Assembly (NCBI GenBank): GCA_030669775.1
Contig: DAOVCZ010000011.1
Coordinates: 1-20,211 of the forward strand
Direction of reading: 5' to 3'
From: Chloroflexota bacterium
GTDB taxonomy: Bacteria; Chloroflexota; Anaerolineae; Anaerolineales; UBA4823
DNA length: 20,211 bases
Under the pieces are notes generated by a model, which worked only from the letters and a program-made list of their open reading frames with translations, ran no database searches and was not told the origin of the DNA. Below, piece after piece: positions 7,715-16,138 of the stretch. Position 1 is the first letter of the stretch, and each line of letters opens with the position of its first letter. Position numbers and translations under genes: made by a program.

Positions 7715-10099
7715 TCATCTCCCGAGTCGAACACTCGCCGAACAACAAGCCGGTATATTGGTCTGCACGACCCCGCTTTCAGGCACTTCCCACTGAATCT
7801 CCCGTTTATCGGAAGCGATGATGTAGCGTAGATATGTTGGCTCCCAACCTATGTGGAACCGTAAAATGAATTCCCGTTCTACAGGTCCATCCCATGAAAT
7901 CTTCAATCCGGTTTCTTTCAGCTCACCCTGGATATCAGTAGCACCCTCATCCTCCAGAAATTGGTAGATGATCTTTCCTGAAGGGTAAATATCCAGGATC
8001 AGGGGATCAATCTGCTGAAGAGGAATGCGGTTGGCGGGCTCCATCATTGGGATGACTGCTCCGCTACACACATACAACGGCAGGCGATCCAGAGGTGCTG
8101 TGATCATCAGATTTTTAGGACCCTCAAAATTCTGCCCACTCCAATAATCAACCCACTGACCTGCCGGCAGGTAAACGCTACGCTGGTCGCTATCATCAAG
8201 TATCGGAGCCACCAGGAGCCATGGCCCGAACATATATTGAAAATCTTTGTTATAGCAGTTGGGATCATCTGGAAAGGCAAGCGTCATGGCGCGCATCACC
8301 GGCATCCCTGTCTGGCTGGCTTCGTGTGCGCACGCGTAAAGGTAGGGGAAAAGCTGGTAGCGCAAGCGAGCATAATGGCGGAAGATATCCAGCGCTCGTT
8401 CGCCAAAAAACCACGGCTCACGCTGGCTCTCCCCATGGCAGCGAACATGGGAGCAGAACATACCAAATTGCGCCCAGCGGATGTAAAGCTTCTTATTGGG
8501 GTGCCCCCGGTAGCCGCCCACATCGTGACTCCAAAAAGGAACTCCCGATAATCCAAGGCTGAGACCACCCCGAAGCGTAAACGCCATACTATCCCATTCA
8601 CACGCTGGGTCGCCGGACCAGCAGGTTGGGTAACGCTGGTTCCCGGCCCATCCAGAACGCGACCATACCACCCCTGCTCCTCTGACCTCCTGGGTTACCT
8701 CGAAAACCACCTGGTTGTAATATAACGGGTAAAGATTGTGCATCTCAGCGCCGGTCATGCCATTGGCGAAGTGGGCATCCACAGGAATGTCCTCTCCGAA
8801 ATCTGTCTTGAAAACATCCACACCCTGGCGTAACACCGGACGCATTAACGACTTGTACCACTCAACAACTTCTGGAAGCGTTAGGTCTACGATTGCCACA
8901 CGGGCATTCCATGAAGACCTTTCGTCCGTTACCTCGGTGACGCCCCCAGGAAGTGCTGAAAGGGAAAGACCATAGTCAATGATGTATACATCTCCGTCTG
9001 CGCGCAAAGCAAAGTATCCCTTTTGCTTTCCCTCTTCAAAAAGGTCGCTTTCGATTGAAATATACGGATGCTGCCAGAGAGAGAGGCGCAGACCATTAGC
9101 ATGGAGATCAGAAATCAAGCCATCCGGATCAGGAAAGGCTTGCCGGTCCCATTGAAAATCGGCATATTTCCGCCAGCGCATCCACCATGGATCTATGTGG
9201 ATCACATCGCAAGGGATGTCATGTTCGTCTATACCCTCTATTAAACTACGGATGCCAGAGTCATCCCGGTAAACGCCACTCCCAGAAAGCCACACACCGA
9301 ACGACCATTTCGGTGGAACTGGTGCATGACCTGTCAACGAAGAATAATCTTTTATGATATCTGCGGGGGTGGTGCCTACAATTATAAACAGGTCCAGGTA
9401 TGGTCCATCCACTTGGATTGTGTAGGTTTCACACGATTCGGTGCCAAGCTCAAAGACACAGCGTCTCCCGGTATTGACAAACAACCCATATCCACCGCTG
9501 CTGATTAAGAAAGGAACATTCTTATAGGCTCGCTCGCTTGCTGCACCAAGGGCATCAAGCGTCCATGAGGTAATCCGCTGACCTACCTTATCCAAGCGAG
9601 TAAACTTCTCACCCAAGCTATAAAGATGTTCGTCTGGGTGTAAGTGGAAAGACTCGGTGACGCAAGATATCTTCCCATGCAGGTCACGCACGTATCCCAG
9701 CGGCAAGATGAACAAACGGTTCAAGCCATCCACATCGTAAGGGTTCTCGCGGCAGATAATTTCCCCGCTTTTGTTTCGAAAAGAGACACACCACGGTTGG
9801 CGTTCGATCTGGAGGGTAATTTCTGCATTACTCACGATTATGCGATGCTCAACTTCCGATACCATCAATGGGAGCGGGGTGGATTGCCTGGCGACAATGG
9901 GCAAATCGGGTATGGGAGTGCCACAGGGTGCAAGACGCATACGCCATACCCGCTCCGCCTCACAGGAAAAGGTGACGGTCACCTCAGAGCCGTCGGAGTC
10001 TTGGGCATCCACAACCAGCTGGTCATTAATCAGACCCCAACGATTGAGGCGTTTGATCCACTCGAAACCCTGCGGTGCGTTGATGACCGAGTCAGCCAT
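7715..10099 (-). CDS. GH31 alpha-glycosidase, alpha-xylosidase (YicI)-like
   Basis: The 794-residue enzyme has the GH31 layout: N-terminal beta-sandwich, TIM barrel and C-terminal beta domains. The barrel motifs are clear. HIDPWWMRW lies around 301-309. The nucleophile is Asp433 in FKTDFGEDIP, the form typical of YicI-type alpha-xylosidases. The acid/base is Asp497 in CWSGDPACEWDSM, and FWSHDVGGY follows at 522-530. Retaining hydrolysis of a terminal alpha-xyloside (or alpha-glucoside) is the expected activity. No signal peptide is seen, so it is cytoplasmic. Compared with YicI (about 772 residues) it carries a modest extra stretch around 365-400 before the nucleophile strand. It starts 2 bases after the preceding UROD stop, with AGAGGA as ribosome binding site inside that gene. 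Confidence 0.92.
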   Translation of the reverse strand: MADSVINAPQGFEWIKRLNRWGLINDQLVVDAQDSDGSEVTVTFSCEAERVWRMRLAPCGTPIPDLPIVARQSTPLPLMVSEVEHRIIVSNAEITLQIERQPWCVSFRNKSGEIICRENPYDVDGLNRLFILPLGYVRDLHGKISCVTESFHLHPDEHLYSLGEKFTRLDKVGQRITSWTLDALGAASERAYKNVPFLISSGGYGLFVNTGRRCVFELGTESCETYTIQVDGPYLDLFIIVGTTPADIIKDYSSLTGHAPVPPKWSFGVWLSGSGVYRDDSGIRSLIEGIDEHDIPCDVIHIDPWWMRWRKYADFQWDRQAFPDPDGLISDLHANGLRLSLWQHPYISIESDLFEEGKQKGYFALRADGDVYIIDYGLSLSALPGGVTEVTDERSSWNARVAIVDLTLPEVVEWYKSLMRPVLRQGVDVFKTDFGEDIPVDAHFANGMTGAEMHNLYPLYYNQVVFEVTQEVRGAGVVWSRSGWAGNQRYPTCWSGDPACEWDSMAFTLRGGLSLGLSGVPFWSHDVGGYRGHPNKKLYIRWAQFGMFCSHVRCHGESQREPWFFGERALDIFRHYARLRYQLFPYLYACAHEASQTGMPVMRAMTLAFPDDPNCYNKDFQYMFGPWLLVAPILDDSDQRSVYLPAGQWVDYWSGQNFEGPKNLMITAPLDRLPLYVCSGAVIPMMEPANRIPLQQIDPLILDIYPSGKIIYQFLEDEGATDIQGELKETGLKISWDGPVEREFILRFHIGWEPTYLRYIIASDKREIQWEVPESGVVQTNIPACCSASVRLGR

Positions 10100-10101
10100 T
10101 A

Positions 10102-11223
10102 TTATTCCTCTAAGATGAGCGAGTAGATTTCTTCCAGATCAGTTACTGGCCAGGAGTCGTCAATGATACCATTGGTTATATCAACATGAATGAATAAACC
10201 GCGATTGGTTGTGCGTGCCCCAAGGATCTGTTTTACGTAATCTGTCATACCGTTGAATTTGTAATTTTTATTAAAGCCCACCCGGCAGGCGAGCACAACT
10301 CTGCCTCCAAAATGTTCTAAAACCTTGGAGAAAGGCACTTCACTAGCGCCAAATTCCAACCCGCGCAGGTTGTGGATCTTTTCCAGCGCTGGTATTTGGT
10401 GCAGCCAGTTCCCGCACGAATGGACATACAGACCACCAAAGGCGTCGGATAACTGGTTGAAGTACGGCACGCCGAACGCCTCCATGTGGCGGCTGGAAAT
10501 CATCACCGAGTCATCATTGCTGATTGATATCCCCCAACCATCCGGGATCCAGGGTTGCATCAGGGAGGGCACAAAAACCACTGCTGCCTTACGCTGCTCG
10601 CGAACAAAGGTAATCGTCAGCTCGGTGATCATCTGTAGAAGACAGTGGACGATTTCCGGGTGGGTGTTTATAGCCAAAAGAAAATTGTTGTGCCCCATGA
10701 TCAGGGAAGCGTTGTCCAGCGGTCCCTGAATGTCTGTTAGACGGATAGGGAATTGACCATTGGTTTCCTGACGAAAGTAGCGCGTGTAATCCAGGATCCT
10801 ACCCAGCTCGCCGTCACGCAGACCGGGCATCTCAAGGTCTGCGATTTCATCTGGATTCTCGATGAGCGGGCGTACTGTAGGGAAGTCTCGCTCTTGCCAT
10901 ACCACCTCGCAGCCGAACGCCGATGGGATGGTTATAACACCCACAGTCGGCGTGAGAGCAGGGACAAAGTCTCCACGGAAAGCGAGCTGCCCTTGGATCT
11001 CTTCCAGTTGAGCGCACAAGAATTTTTTCGGATCCTGCAAACGAGTGCGCACAGTGTCGGTTCCCTCAACGGAAAACAAGGCAGAGACCACTGGTTTACC
11101 GCCGCGCAGGCGCGGACCCGTATAGCCGATCAGGAAACCGGGTCTCTCCTCGTTCTTACATCGCCATAGTCTCTTCAAGAACTCACGGCTGGCAGCTATC
11201 CTGTCACTCGTTACATTCACCAT
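10102..11223 (-). CDS. Uroporphyrinogen decarboxylase-family protein (copy 3)
   Basis: This 373-residue protein is a divergent URO-D superfamily member. It has an SAFGCEVVW segment (101-109), IRLTDIQGPLDNA (160-172) and the His-x-Cys motif YVHSCGNW (His268, Cys270), compatible with a metal site as in MtaA-type proteins. It groups by eye with copy 4, which shares a Gly-Cys-Glu segment at the equivalent place, rather than with copies 1 and 2. The haem-pathway HemE motifs are missing. The ribosome binding site before the ATG is weak. It sits 52 bases after copy 4 and is tightly coupled (2 bases) to the GH31 gene, which ties it to glycan breakdown. Specific reaction unknown. Confidence 0.82.
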   Translation of the reverse strand: MVNVTSDRIAASREFLKRLWRCKNEERPGFLIGYTGPRLRGGKPVVSALFSVEGTDTVRTRLQDPKKFLCAQLEEIQGQLAFRGDFVPALTPTVGVITIPSAFGCEVVWQERDFPTVRPLIENPDEIADLEMPGLRDGELGRILDYTRYFRQETNGQFPIRLTDIQGPLDNASLIMGHNNFLLAINTHPEIVHCLLQMITELTITFVREQRKAAVVFVPSLMQPWIPDGWGISISNDDSVMISSRHMEAFGVPYFNQLSDAFGGLYVHSCGNWLHQIPALEKIHNLRGLEFGASEVPFSKVLEHFGGRVVLACRVGFNKNYKFNGMTDYVKQILGARTTNRGLFIHVDITNGIIDDSWPVTDLEEIYSLILEE

Positions 11224-11275
11224 ATATCAGGTAGTCGGTTTATCACATTCTTATGCAAGTTTTTTGAACAGGTGT

Positions 11276-12427
11276 TTACGAATAACGCCCATATTCTTCA
11301 GCTGCTTCTGTCATGGCGTTGATGGTCTCCACTGGTGACCCTGGGACAATGTTATTACCATCCTGAATGATCAAGCCTCTGTAAGGTGCGAGTTTTTCGA
11401 TCACTCGGCGGGTGGCTTTTTTTACCTGTCCAGGTGTTCCGTTGGCAATCAGAAGGGGGTTTACATTTCCCAGTAGAACCACGCGCCCACCCATGATTTG
11501 GGCAATTTTGTCCAGGTCAACCTGCCAACCGAACCCCTGGTACTCATTTATCTTCAACTGGTTGGTAAAGATATCCAGCAGATGGTCAGTGTGACCGCAC
11601 ATATGCATGCTTGCCCAATCAAAATGATCGCGCAACCTCTGGTTGTATGGGAGGAGAACTTCCTGCCAGGTATCCGCCGAGATGTAAGCCGCCAGATCAT
11701 CCGTCCAGGCAAAATCGCGGTTCTTTGTTTTTTCCTCCTCCCAACAAAAATCGAGCCATTCGATTGTTTTTTCCGTAATAATATGCAGCAACTGGCATAC
11801 GAAATCCGGACGATCCAGGATTGCAATAAAGGCTTCTGTTGTTCCCATCAGATATGCTGCGTTTGTAAAGGGTCCGTTTGAGGTATGTGTCAATGCAGGA
11901 TTTGCCCCAGGATAAAAGATCGGACCGCCCTGGAAGCGGACCGGGTATTTATCAGCAATACTCATCATCGCCCGGCGGAACTCGATCTGGCGACCGTTGA
12001 GGCCATTGTTGATGGTATCCATCTTCTCCAGCCGTCGCAAGTCGTCCTCCGTTCGTATCCAGCCTTCCTCATGGACAACCGGAATATCATTATCCGGAAA
12101 ATCAACTTCGCATCCCATCGCGGAAGCCTCGGTTGCGTTCTGAAAATCAGTCCACCCCCCCACCCATGCTCCGGTTATCGAATACGCATCGGTCCTGACA
12201 TTTTCCATCAACCACTTTTGACCGAGGATTTGCGAGCGGAGCATGATCTCGGGATCATTGTAGTAATCTGTGAAACGCACACCGATCTGGGGCAGCAAGT
12301 AACGGTAGTTAATTGCCGGAATGACAGCAACCCGGTCAGGGGATTCAAAACGTTTGGTTTTTATCACCCGTTCTTCGCGTATGGCAATTTCTTCAATAGG
12401 GACCTCGATTTCAATCACTTCTGCCAT
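11276..12427 (-). CDS. Uroporphyrinogen decarboxylase-family protein (copy 4)
   Basis: The 383-residue protein has an unusual acidic N-terminal extension of about 25 residues (repeated Glu and Ile) before the URO-D-like barrel. Recognisable segments are ASAMGCEVDFPDNDIP (101-116), GGPIFYPG (167-174) and SMHMCGHTDH (His275, Cys277, with further His at 279 and 282). The C-terminal VLLGNVNPLLIANGTPGQV is the classic URO-D/MtaA pattern. It starts 7 bases after the second permease gene with AGGTGA as ribosome binding site, so it is the first catabolic gene after the transporter. That placement suggests it acts on the imported substrate or on something linked to it. The haem role is excluded by missing HemE motifs; actual function unknown. 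Confidence 0.83.
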   Translation of the reverse strand: MAEVIEIEVPIEEIAIREERVIKTKRFESPDRVAVIPAINYRYLLPQIGVRFTDYYNDPEIMLRSQILGQKWLMENVRTDAYSITGAWVGGWTDFQNATEASAMGCEVDFPDNDIPVVHEEGWIRTEDDLRRLEKMDTINNGLNGRQIEFRRAMMSIADKYPVRFQGGPIFYPGANPALTHTSNGPFTNAAYLMGTTEAFIAILDRPDFVCQLLHIITEKTIEWLDFCWEEEKTKNRDFAWTDDLAAYISADTWQEVLLPYNQRLRDHFDWASMHMCGHTDHLLDIFTNQLKINEYQGFGWQVDLDKIAQIMGGRVVLLGNVNPLLIANGTPGQVKKATRRVIEKLAPYRGLIIQDGNNIVPGSPVETINAMTEAAEEYGRYS

Positions 12428-12434
12428 GCTTCAC

Positions 12435-13322
12435 CTACTTGATTGCACCTTTTGTCAGACCGCTTACGATCAGCCGCTGGAAGAACAATACAAGCAGCAA
12501 CACAGGAATGATCATGCTCACACTGAGAGCGCTCATCAGATCCCAGGGGCGACCAGCACCCATGGCAGGATCGACTGCCAGTTCCACCAGTCCCACGCTC
12601 AGAGTCTTGGTAGCAGAGCTGGTAGCGAACACCAGTGGGTAGAGCAGTTCGTTCCAGGAAATGATAAAGTTTATGATGATCATTGTGGCTATGGCTGGTT
12701 TAACCACCGGCACTACCACCTGCCACAAAACCTGGGCAAGGTTGGCGCCATCGATATGCGCAGCTTCCTCCATCTCCTTTGGTATCTGCTGGATGAATGA
12801 GACCAGCGTCCAGACGGTGAAAGGGATGATCAGGCTGGACATCAGCAAGATCATGCCTAAGCGGCTGTTGATCAAGCCTACGGTTTTATACAGTTCAAAC
12901 AACGGCACCAGGGTCCCGATTTGGGGAATGGCAATCGAGACAATAAAAATCAGAAAGATGATGTTGCTTCCTCTAAAATGAGCCCGCGCCAGTGCATAGG
13001 CTGCCAGGAATGCAAACAAGACGGACACAACAGCCGAAGAAAACGCGAAGATTAATGAATTAAAATAGTAACGAAAGAAGGGGATATTATTGACAAGTTT
13101 TCCGTAATTCTCGAACGTGATCTCAGTTGGAAACCAGCGAGGGGGGATGGAAAACATCTGGTACCTGGGTGTAAACGAGGAGATGGTGATCCAGTAGAAC
13201 GGCAGTAAAATCACAAATAAGAACAACGCAACACCAAAGTACAACAGGAAATGATTGAAGTAGCGCTCCAAACGGTAACGCCATGGATTATATGTACGTG
13301 TTGTAGAACCTGTAGCTGTCAT
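12435..13322 (-). CDS. Sugar ABC transporter permease, MalG/CUT1 type
   Basis: The 295-residue protein has six hydrophobic segments and the cytoplasmic EAA loop EEAAHIDGANLAQVLW (185-200), which contacts the ATPase. It ends in GLTKGAIK, the hallmark of MalG-like CUT1 permeases. The N-terminus is a short cytoplasmic arm before the first membrane segment (about 24-46). It pairs with the MalF-type gene 12 bases upstream and the lipoprotein before that. CUT1 systems import oligosaccharides and related glycosides. No ATPase gene is present in the window, as is common where a shared MsmK/MalK-type ATPase is encoded elsewhere. Confidence 0.93.
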   Translation of the reverse strand: MTATGSTTRTYNPWRYRLERYFNHFLLYFGVALFLFVILLPFYWITISSFTPRYQMFSIPPRWFPTEITFENYGKLVNNIPFFRYYFNSLIFAFSSAVVSVLFAFLAAYALARAHFRGSNIIFLIFIVSIAIPQIGTLVPLFELYKTVGLINSRLGMILLMSSLIIPFTVWTLVSFIQQIPKEMEEAAHIDGANLAQVLWQVVVPVVKPAIATMIIINFIISWNELLYPLVFATSSATKTLSVGLVELAVDPAMGAGRPWDLMSALSVSMIIPVLLLVLFFQRLIVSGLTKGAIK

Positions 13323-13334
13323 TTGTATATCCGA

Positions 13335-14285
13335 TCAATACTCGACTTCTACCTTACGGAAAAGCATCAAACCCAATCCACCCATAATGAAGACCAACAC
13401 AAACAATACCAGACTGATGGCGGAGGCATAACCAAAGTTGAGGCCACCAAAGGCAGCCCGGTAAATGTTATACGACAGGACGGAGGTGGAAAATCCAGGA
13501 CCGCCACCGGTCATTGTGTAGATCAGGTCGAAGGCAGCTAATTGCCATACAATCATAAACAACCCAATCGTAACCACCTGGGATAGGATGAGCGGTAGCG
13601 TGATCTTGAAGAAAGTTTGCAACTTGCTGGCGCCATCCACCCTGGCAGCTTCATATAACTCAACCGGTACCCCTTGCAAAGCCGCCAGGAAAACAAGCGC
13701 CAGGAAGGGAGTGCTTTTCCAAACGTTAGCAATTATTACGGCGGCTTTCGCACCTAATGAGGTTGTTAACCAGGGGATCGTCAGGCCGGTCAAACGGTAG
13801 GTCAGATCCGTGATAAGGCCGTATTCGCTGTCAAACATCCAGCGAAAGCCCATGGCAGCCACTACCATTGGAATCGCCCAGGGGATCAGGTTTACCGCCC
13901 TGACAAAGCCTCTGCCTCGAAATTTCGCATTCAGCAATAATGCAACAAGCACCCCAAAGAAGAGCTGCAGGAGGGTAGAGACCAGCACAAAGCTGATGGT
14001 AAAACTTACGCTGCTGGACACAGACAGGTCGTTGCGCATACGAACGAAATTCTCGAATCCAGTAAATTCCAGAGGTGGAAAAGCCGGATTGTAATTTGTC
14101 AGCGCAAAATAAAATGTCCGGAAAAACGGGTAAACACTGGTGAACAGGCGTAGCCCTAAAGCTGGAAATAAGAGCAAAAACGCTACCAGATAGCGACTCC
14201 AAACTATTTTTGATATTCGAGGTCGCCGGTATTCACTCATCGTTTTGCCGGGAGAATGAATAGTCGAGATTGTCTTCGAACCCAC
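13335..14285 (-). CDS. Sugar ABC transporter permease, MalF/CUT1 type
   Basis: The protein has six predicted membrane segments and the EAA loop EAARVDGASKLQTFFKITLP (about 212-231), typical of MalF-like permeases. For the start I prefer GTG at 14285, which lies 6 bases after AGGAG. A TTG two codons earlier directly abuts that AGGAG and would be unusable. An ATG at 14240 has no ribosome binding site, though it would remove only 15 mostly polar residues. It follows the binding-protein gene after a 138-base gap with two hairpins and precedes the MalG-type gene by 12 bases. Confidence 0.9.
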   Translation of the reverse strand: MGSKTISTIHSPGKTMSEYRRPRISKIVWSRYLVAFLLLFPALGLRLFTSVYPFFRTFYFALTNYNPAFPPLEFTGFENFVRMRNDLSVSSSVSFTISFVLVSTLLQLFFGVLVALLLNAKFRGRGFVRAVNLIPWAIPMVVAAMGFRWMFDSEYGLITDLTYRLTGLTIPWLTTSLGAKAAVIIANVWKSTPFLALVFLAALQGVPVELYEAARVDGASKLQTFFKITLPLILSQVVTIGLFMIVWQLAAFDLIYTMTGGGPGFSTSVLSYNIYRAAFGGLNFGYASAISLVLFVLVFIMGGLGLMLFRKVEVEY

Positions 14286-14311
14286 GGGCAACTCCTAAAA
14301 AATAAATTGCG

Positions 14312-14363
14312 GTACGGGGCGACCTGTCAGCCTTGAGATATGCGTGCACAGACCGCCCCGCAC
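14312..14363. repeat. Long-loop GC-rich inverted repeat between binding protein and permease genes
   Basis: GTACGGGGCG (14312-14321) and CGCCCCGCAC (14354-14363) are reverse complements at 9 of 10 positions, with a 32-base loop that can itself fold. It lies in the mRNA between the abundant binding-protein gene and the permease genes. It resembles palindromic intergenic elements and may tune mRNA stability or read-through. Confidence 0.45.
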
Positions 14364-14380
14364 GATAAAGGAACCACATG

Positions 14381-14410
14381 GAGCCTATGCCTGAAAAAAC
14401 GGGCAGGCTC
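14381..14410 (-). terminator. Hairpin just after the binding-protein gene, possible attenuator
   Basis: Arms GAGCCT(AT)GCCTG and CGGGCAGGCTC pair over 11 positions, with a 2-base bulge and one wobble, around an A/T-only loop. It starts 14 bases past the binding-protein stop. No clear U-tract follows on the minus strand, so I read it as an mRNA-stabilising or partially terminating hairpin that keeps binding-protein transcript above permease transcript. This is inferred by analogy with other CUT1 operons. Confidence 0.4.
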
Positions 14411-14423
14411 ATTTACCAGACTG

Positions 14424-15686
14424 CTAACCCAGTGCCGCCATGAGATCCTTGCCCTGTTGTAGGGCTTCATTCAGGCTGAGCTGTTTGGTCAGGTACAGTT
14501 GGGAGACATCGTCAACAATTGTCTCTGCATCAGCCTGCTTCGGGTGGTAAGGTCGCGGTACAAGGGCATTGGATTCCGAGTACAGCCCCATGTAGGGAAC
14601 CAGGCCGCCCTTCATCACATCCAGGATCGAAGTACGCGGCATGACGAACCAGGACTGGCCTTCAGCCAGAATGGGAGCATTCTCATTGTTTGAAACCCAG
14701 GCGATCAAATCCTTGGCTGCATCCATCTTTTCGGAGAACTTTGGTAGACTGAAGCCCCAGCCACCCCACCAAGACTTCGCTCCAGCTGGTCCTGCTGGGG
14801 GCAGTGTGATATCAGCTTTGCCTTCCGCATACCAGTCGGTGTTGTCGCGACTGACGCCCCAGAAATAGGGCCACTGGCGCATCATTGCCACACGATCCTT
14901 CATGTATAAGTCGTTCTGCTGGGTGTAGTCCTGGGTGAGGACGGTCTCTGACATAATCTTGTGGGTGTAGAGCATGTCATAAGCATACTGGAGCGCCACA
15001 GCGGTGCCTTCATCAAAATCGAAGACTTTGCCGCCTGCTGACGCTGCCAGGTACGCAATATACACAAATGTCAGGGCGGGTTTCTTCATGCCTTCGGTGG
15101 TGCCCCAGACATCCCCAGAGGTGAAATGCTTTCCAACCTCCACGAATTCATCCCATGTAGCGGGGACTTCGATATTTTGATCCTCGAACCAGTCCGTCCG
15201 GTGCCAGAAGTACCCGACAGCGAATTCATGAGGCACGCGATAGCGTTTGCCCTCATAGCTGTGGAAGGGATCTTCATCGACCGGGGGCAGGAACGAGGGT
15301 GGGAAATCACCCCAGGTTTCAGCCGGGATGACATCATCCAGCGGCTCGAGCCAACCGGCGCGCGAGAATGCCGGCCCGGAGACATCGTCAAGGCTGAGCA
15401 CATCCACTGGGCTCGTCTCAGACTGAAACGCAGGGGCATATTTGGTCATCATCTCCTGACCGGTTGTGGGGCCACTCTCCAGAACAACTGTGTGACCCGT
15501 CTTCGCTTCCCATGCTTCAATAACGGGCTTCATAGCGTCGTGGGCAAAAGCCTGGATAGCCAGTGTTAGCGTGACCTTCTCAGCACCGCCGCATGCCTGC
15601 AGCACACCAGATGCGCTCGCAGCCACCACTGAGGTACCAACGAGTTTGAGGAAATCGCGCCTGGACAAACCTCTTTTCTTAGTCAT
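14424..15686 (-). CDS. Sugar ABC transporter substrate-binding lipoprotein (Tat-exported)
   Basis: The 420-residue protein begins with a twin-arginine motif (SRRDFLKLVG, residues 8-17) and a hydrophobic stretch. A lipobox LQAC follows with the lipidated Cys32 and a Gly-Gly linker. The mature part has the type-1 periplasmic-binding-protein fold of family 1 solute-binding proteins (ALTFVYIAYLAASAGG around 204, SWWGGWGFSLPKFSEK in the second lobe). Several Trp and Tyr residues suit stacking on sugar rings. It would sit on the outer face of the membrane and deliver an oligosaccharide to the two permeases downstream. ATG follows a strong AAGGAGAAGG site. It is the first gene of the main operon, behind a control region with a perfect palindrome. 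Confidence 0.93.
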   Translation of the reverse strand: MTKKRGLSRRDFLKLVGTSVVAASASGVLQACGGAEKVTLTLAIQAFAHDAMKPVIEAWEAKTGHTVVLESGPTTGQEMMTKYAPAFQSETSPVDVLSLDDVSGPAFSRAGWLEPLDDVIPAETWGDFPPSFLPPVDEDPFHSYEGKRYRVPHEFAVGYFWHRTDWFEDQNIEVPATWDEFVEVGKHFTSGDVWGTTEGMKKPALTFVYIAYLAASAGGKVFDFDEGTAVALQYAYDMLYTHKIMSETVLTQDYTQQNDLYMKDRVAMMRQWPYFWGVSRDNTDWYAEGKADITLPPAGPAGAKSWWGGWGFSLPKFSEKMDAAKDLIAWVSNNENAPILAEGQSWFVMPRTSILDVMKGGLVPYMGLYSESNALVPRPYHPKQADAETIVDDVSQLYLTKQLSLNEALQQGKDLMAALG

Positions 15687-15730
15687 TTTTCCTTCTCCTT
15701 AATAATTATCCTGAATTTGGACTTCTATGT

Positions 15731-15744
15731 AAGCATCGATGCTT
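15731..15744. promoter_or_regulatory. Perfect 14-bp palindrome upstream of the binding-protein gene, operator candidate
   Basis: AAGCATCGATGCTT is an exact palindrome with a central CG, 45 to 58 bases before the start of the binding-protein gene. This form is common for LacI-family operators. On the minus strand its right arm runs into CTTACA, which with GATAAT 17 bases later could form a promoter, though that would leave a very short leader. No LacI-type gene with a LacI DNA-binding domain is in the window, so the binder may be the hybrid repressor or an outside protein. Confidence 0.5.
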
Positions 15745-15836
15745 CAACTACAATATGAACAGGTTGCTGGAAATAATATTTTCCTGACAGCACCACCTCC
15801 TTCAGCAACGATTAGTCAGCACTCACCATTTCCTCA

Positions 15837-16112
15837 TCACCCGCTATCGGGGCGCGGAAGCCTTTGTTCCACGGGAAGCAACTTTGGAAAGGGTTTGTGG
15901 GGCTCAATTTGGTACCAATAAGCCGTAGAGGAGCAATCGTTCGTCAGATTATTAGCGTGCCCATGCTCAATAGTCACCCGGATGGACTCTTCAAAGTATA
16001 TAGGGTCTTCAATGTGAAAACGATAGAGAGAATTCTTGCCTCGCCAAGGCCATTCTTCGTCGCCGGAGCAGACTGTAATGCCCTGGTATGTGCAGGTCAA
16101 ATTTTCTCTTTA
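15837..16112 (-). pseudogene. C-terminal remnant of a GH172 (DUF2961) glycoside hydrolase
   Basis: The minus-strand frame encodes about 90 residues that match only the C-terminal end of DUF2961/GH172 proteins. The signature runs through SLYRFHIEDPIYFEESIRV, TIEHGHAN and SSTAYWYQ to LPVEQRLPRPD. Full-length members have about 350 or more residues; the N-terminal three quarters are missing. The frame is closed by TAA just upstream (around 16110) and the only early start is a TTG at 16100. A strong AGGAGGTGA ribosome binding site lies just after the repressor stop but leads into another frame, so I infer that an intact gene once began here and most of it was deleted. GH172 includes fructofuranosidases and arabinofuranosidases, so the ancestral locus may have handled such sugars as well. 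Confidence 0.7.
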
Positions 16113-16138
16113 TTTTCCTCAATTCACCTCCTAATTTT

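Noticed and set aside
2740..12427. The UROD genes as HemE (haem biosynthesis)
   Set aside because: They lack the arginine-rich N-terminal substrate motif of HemE, show His-x-Cys or His-x-Asp motifs instead, and no other haem genes are nearby.
14286..14291. TTG at 14291 as the MalF-type permease start
   Set aside because: The AGGAG directly abuts it with no spacing, whereas the GTG at 14285 lies at the ideal 6 bases.
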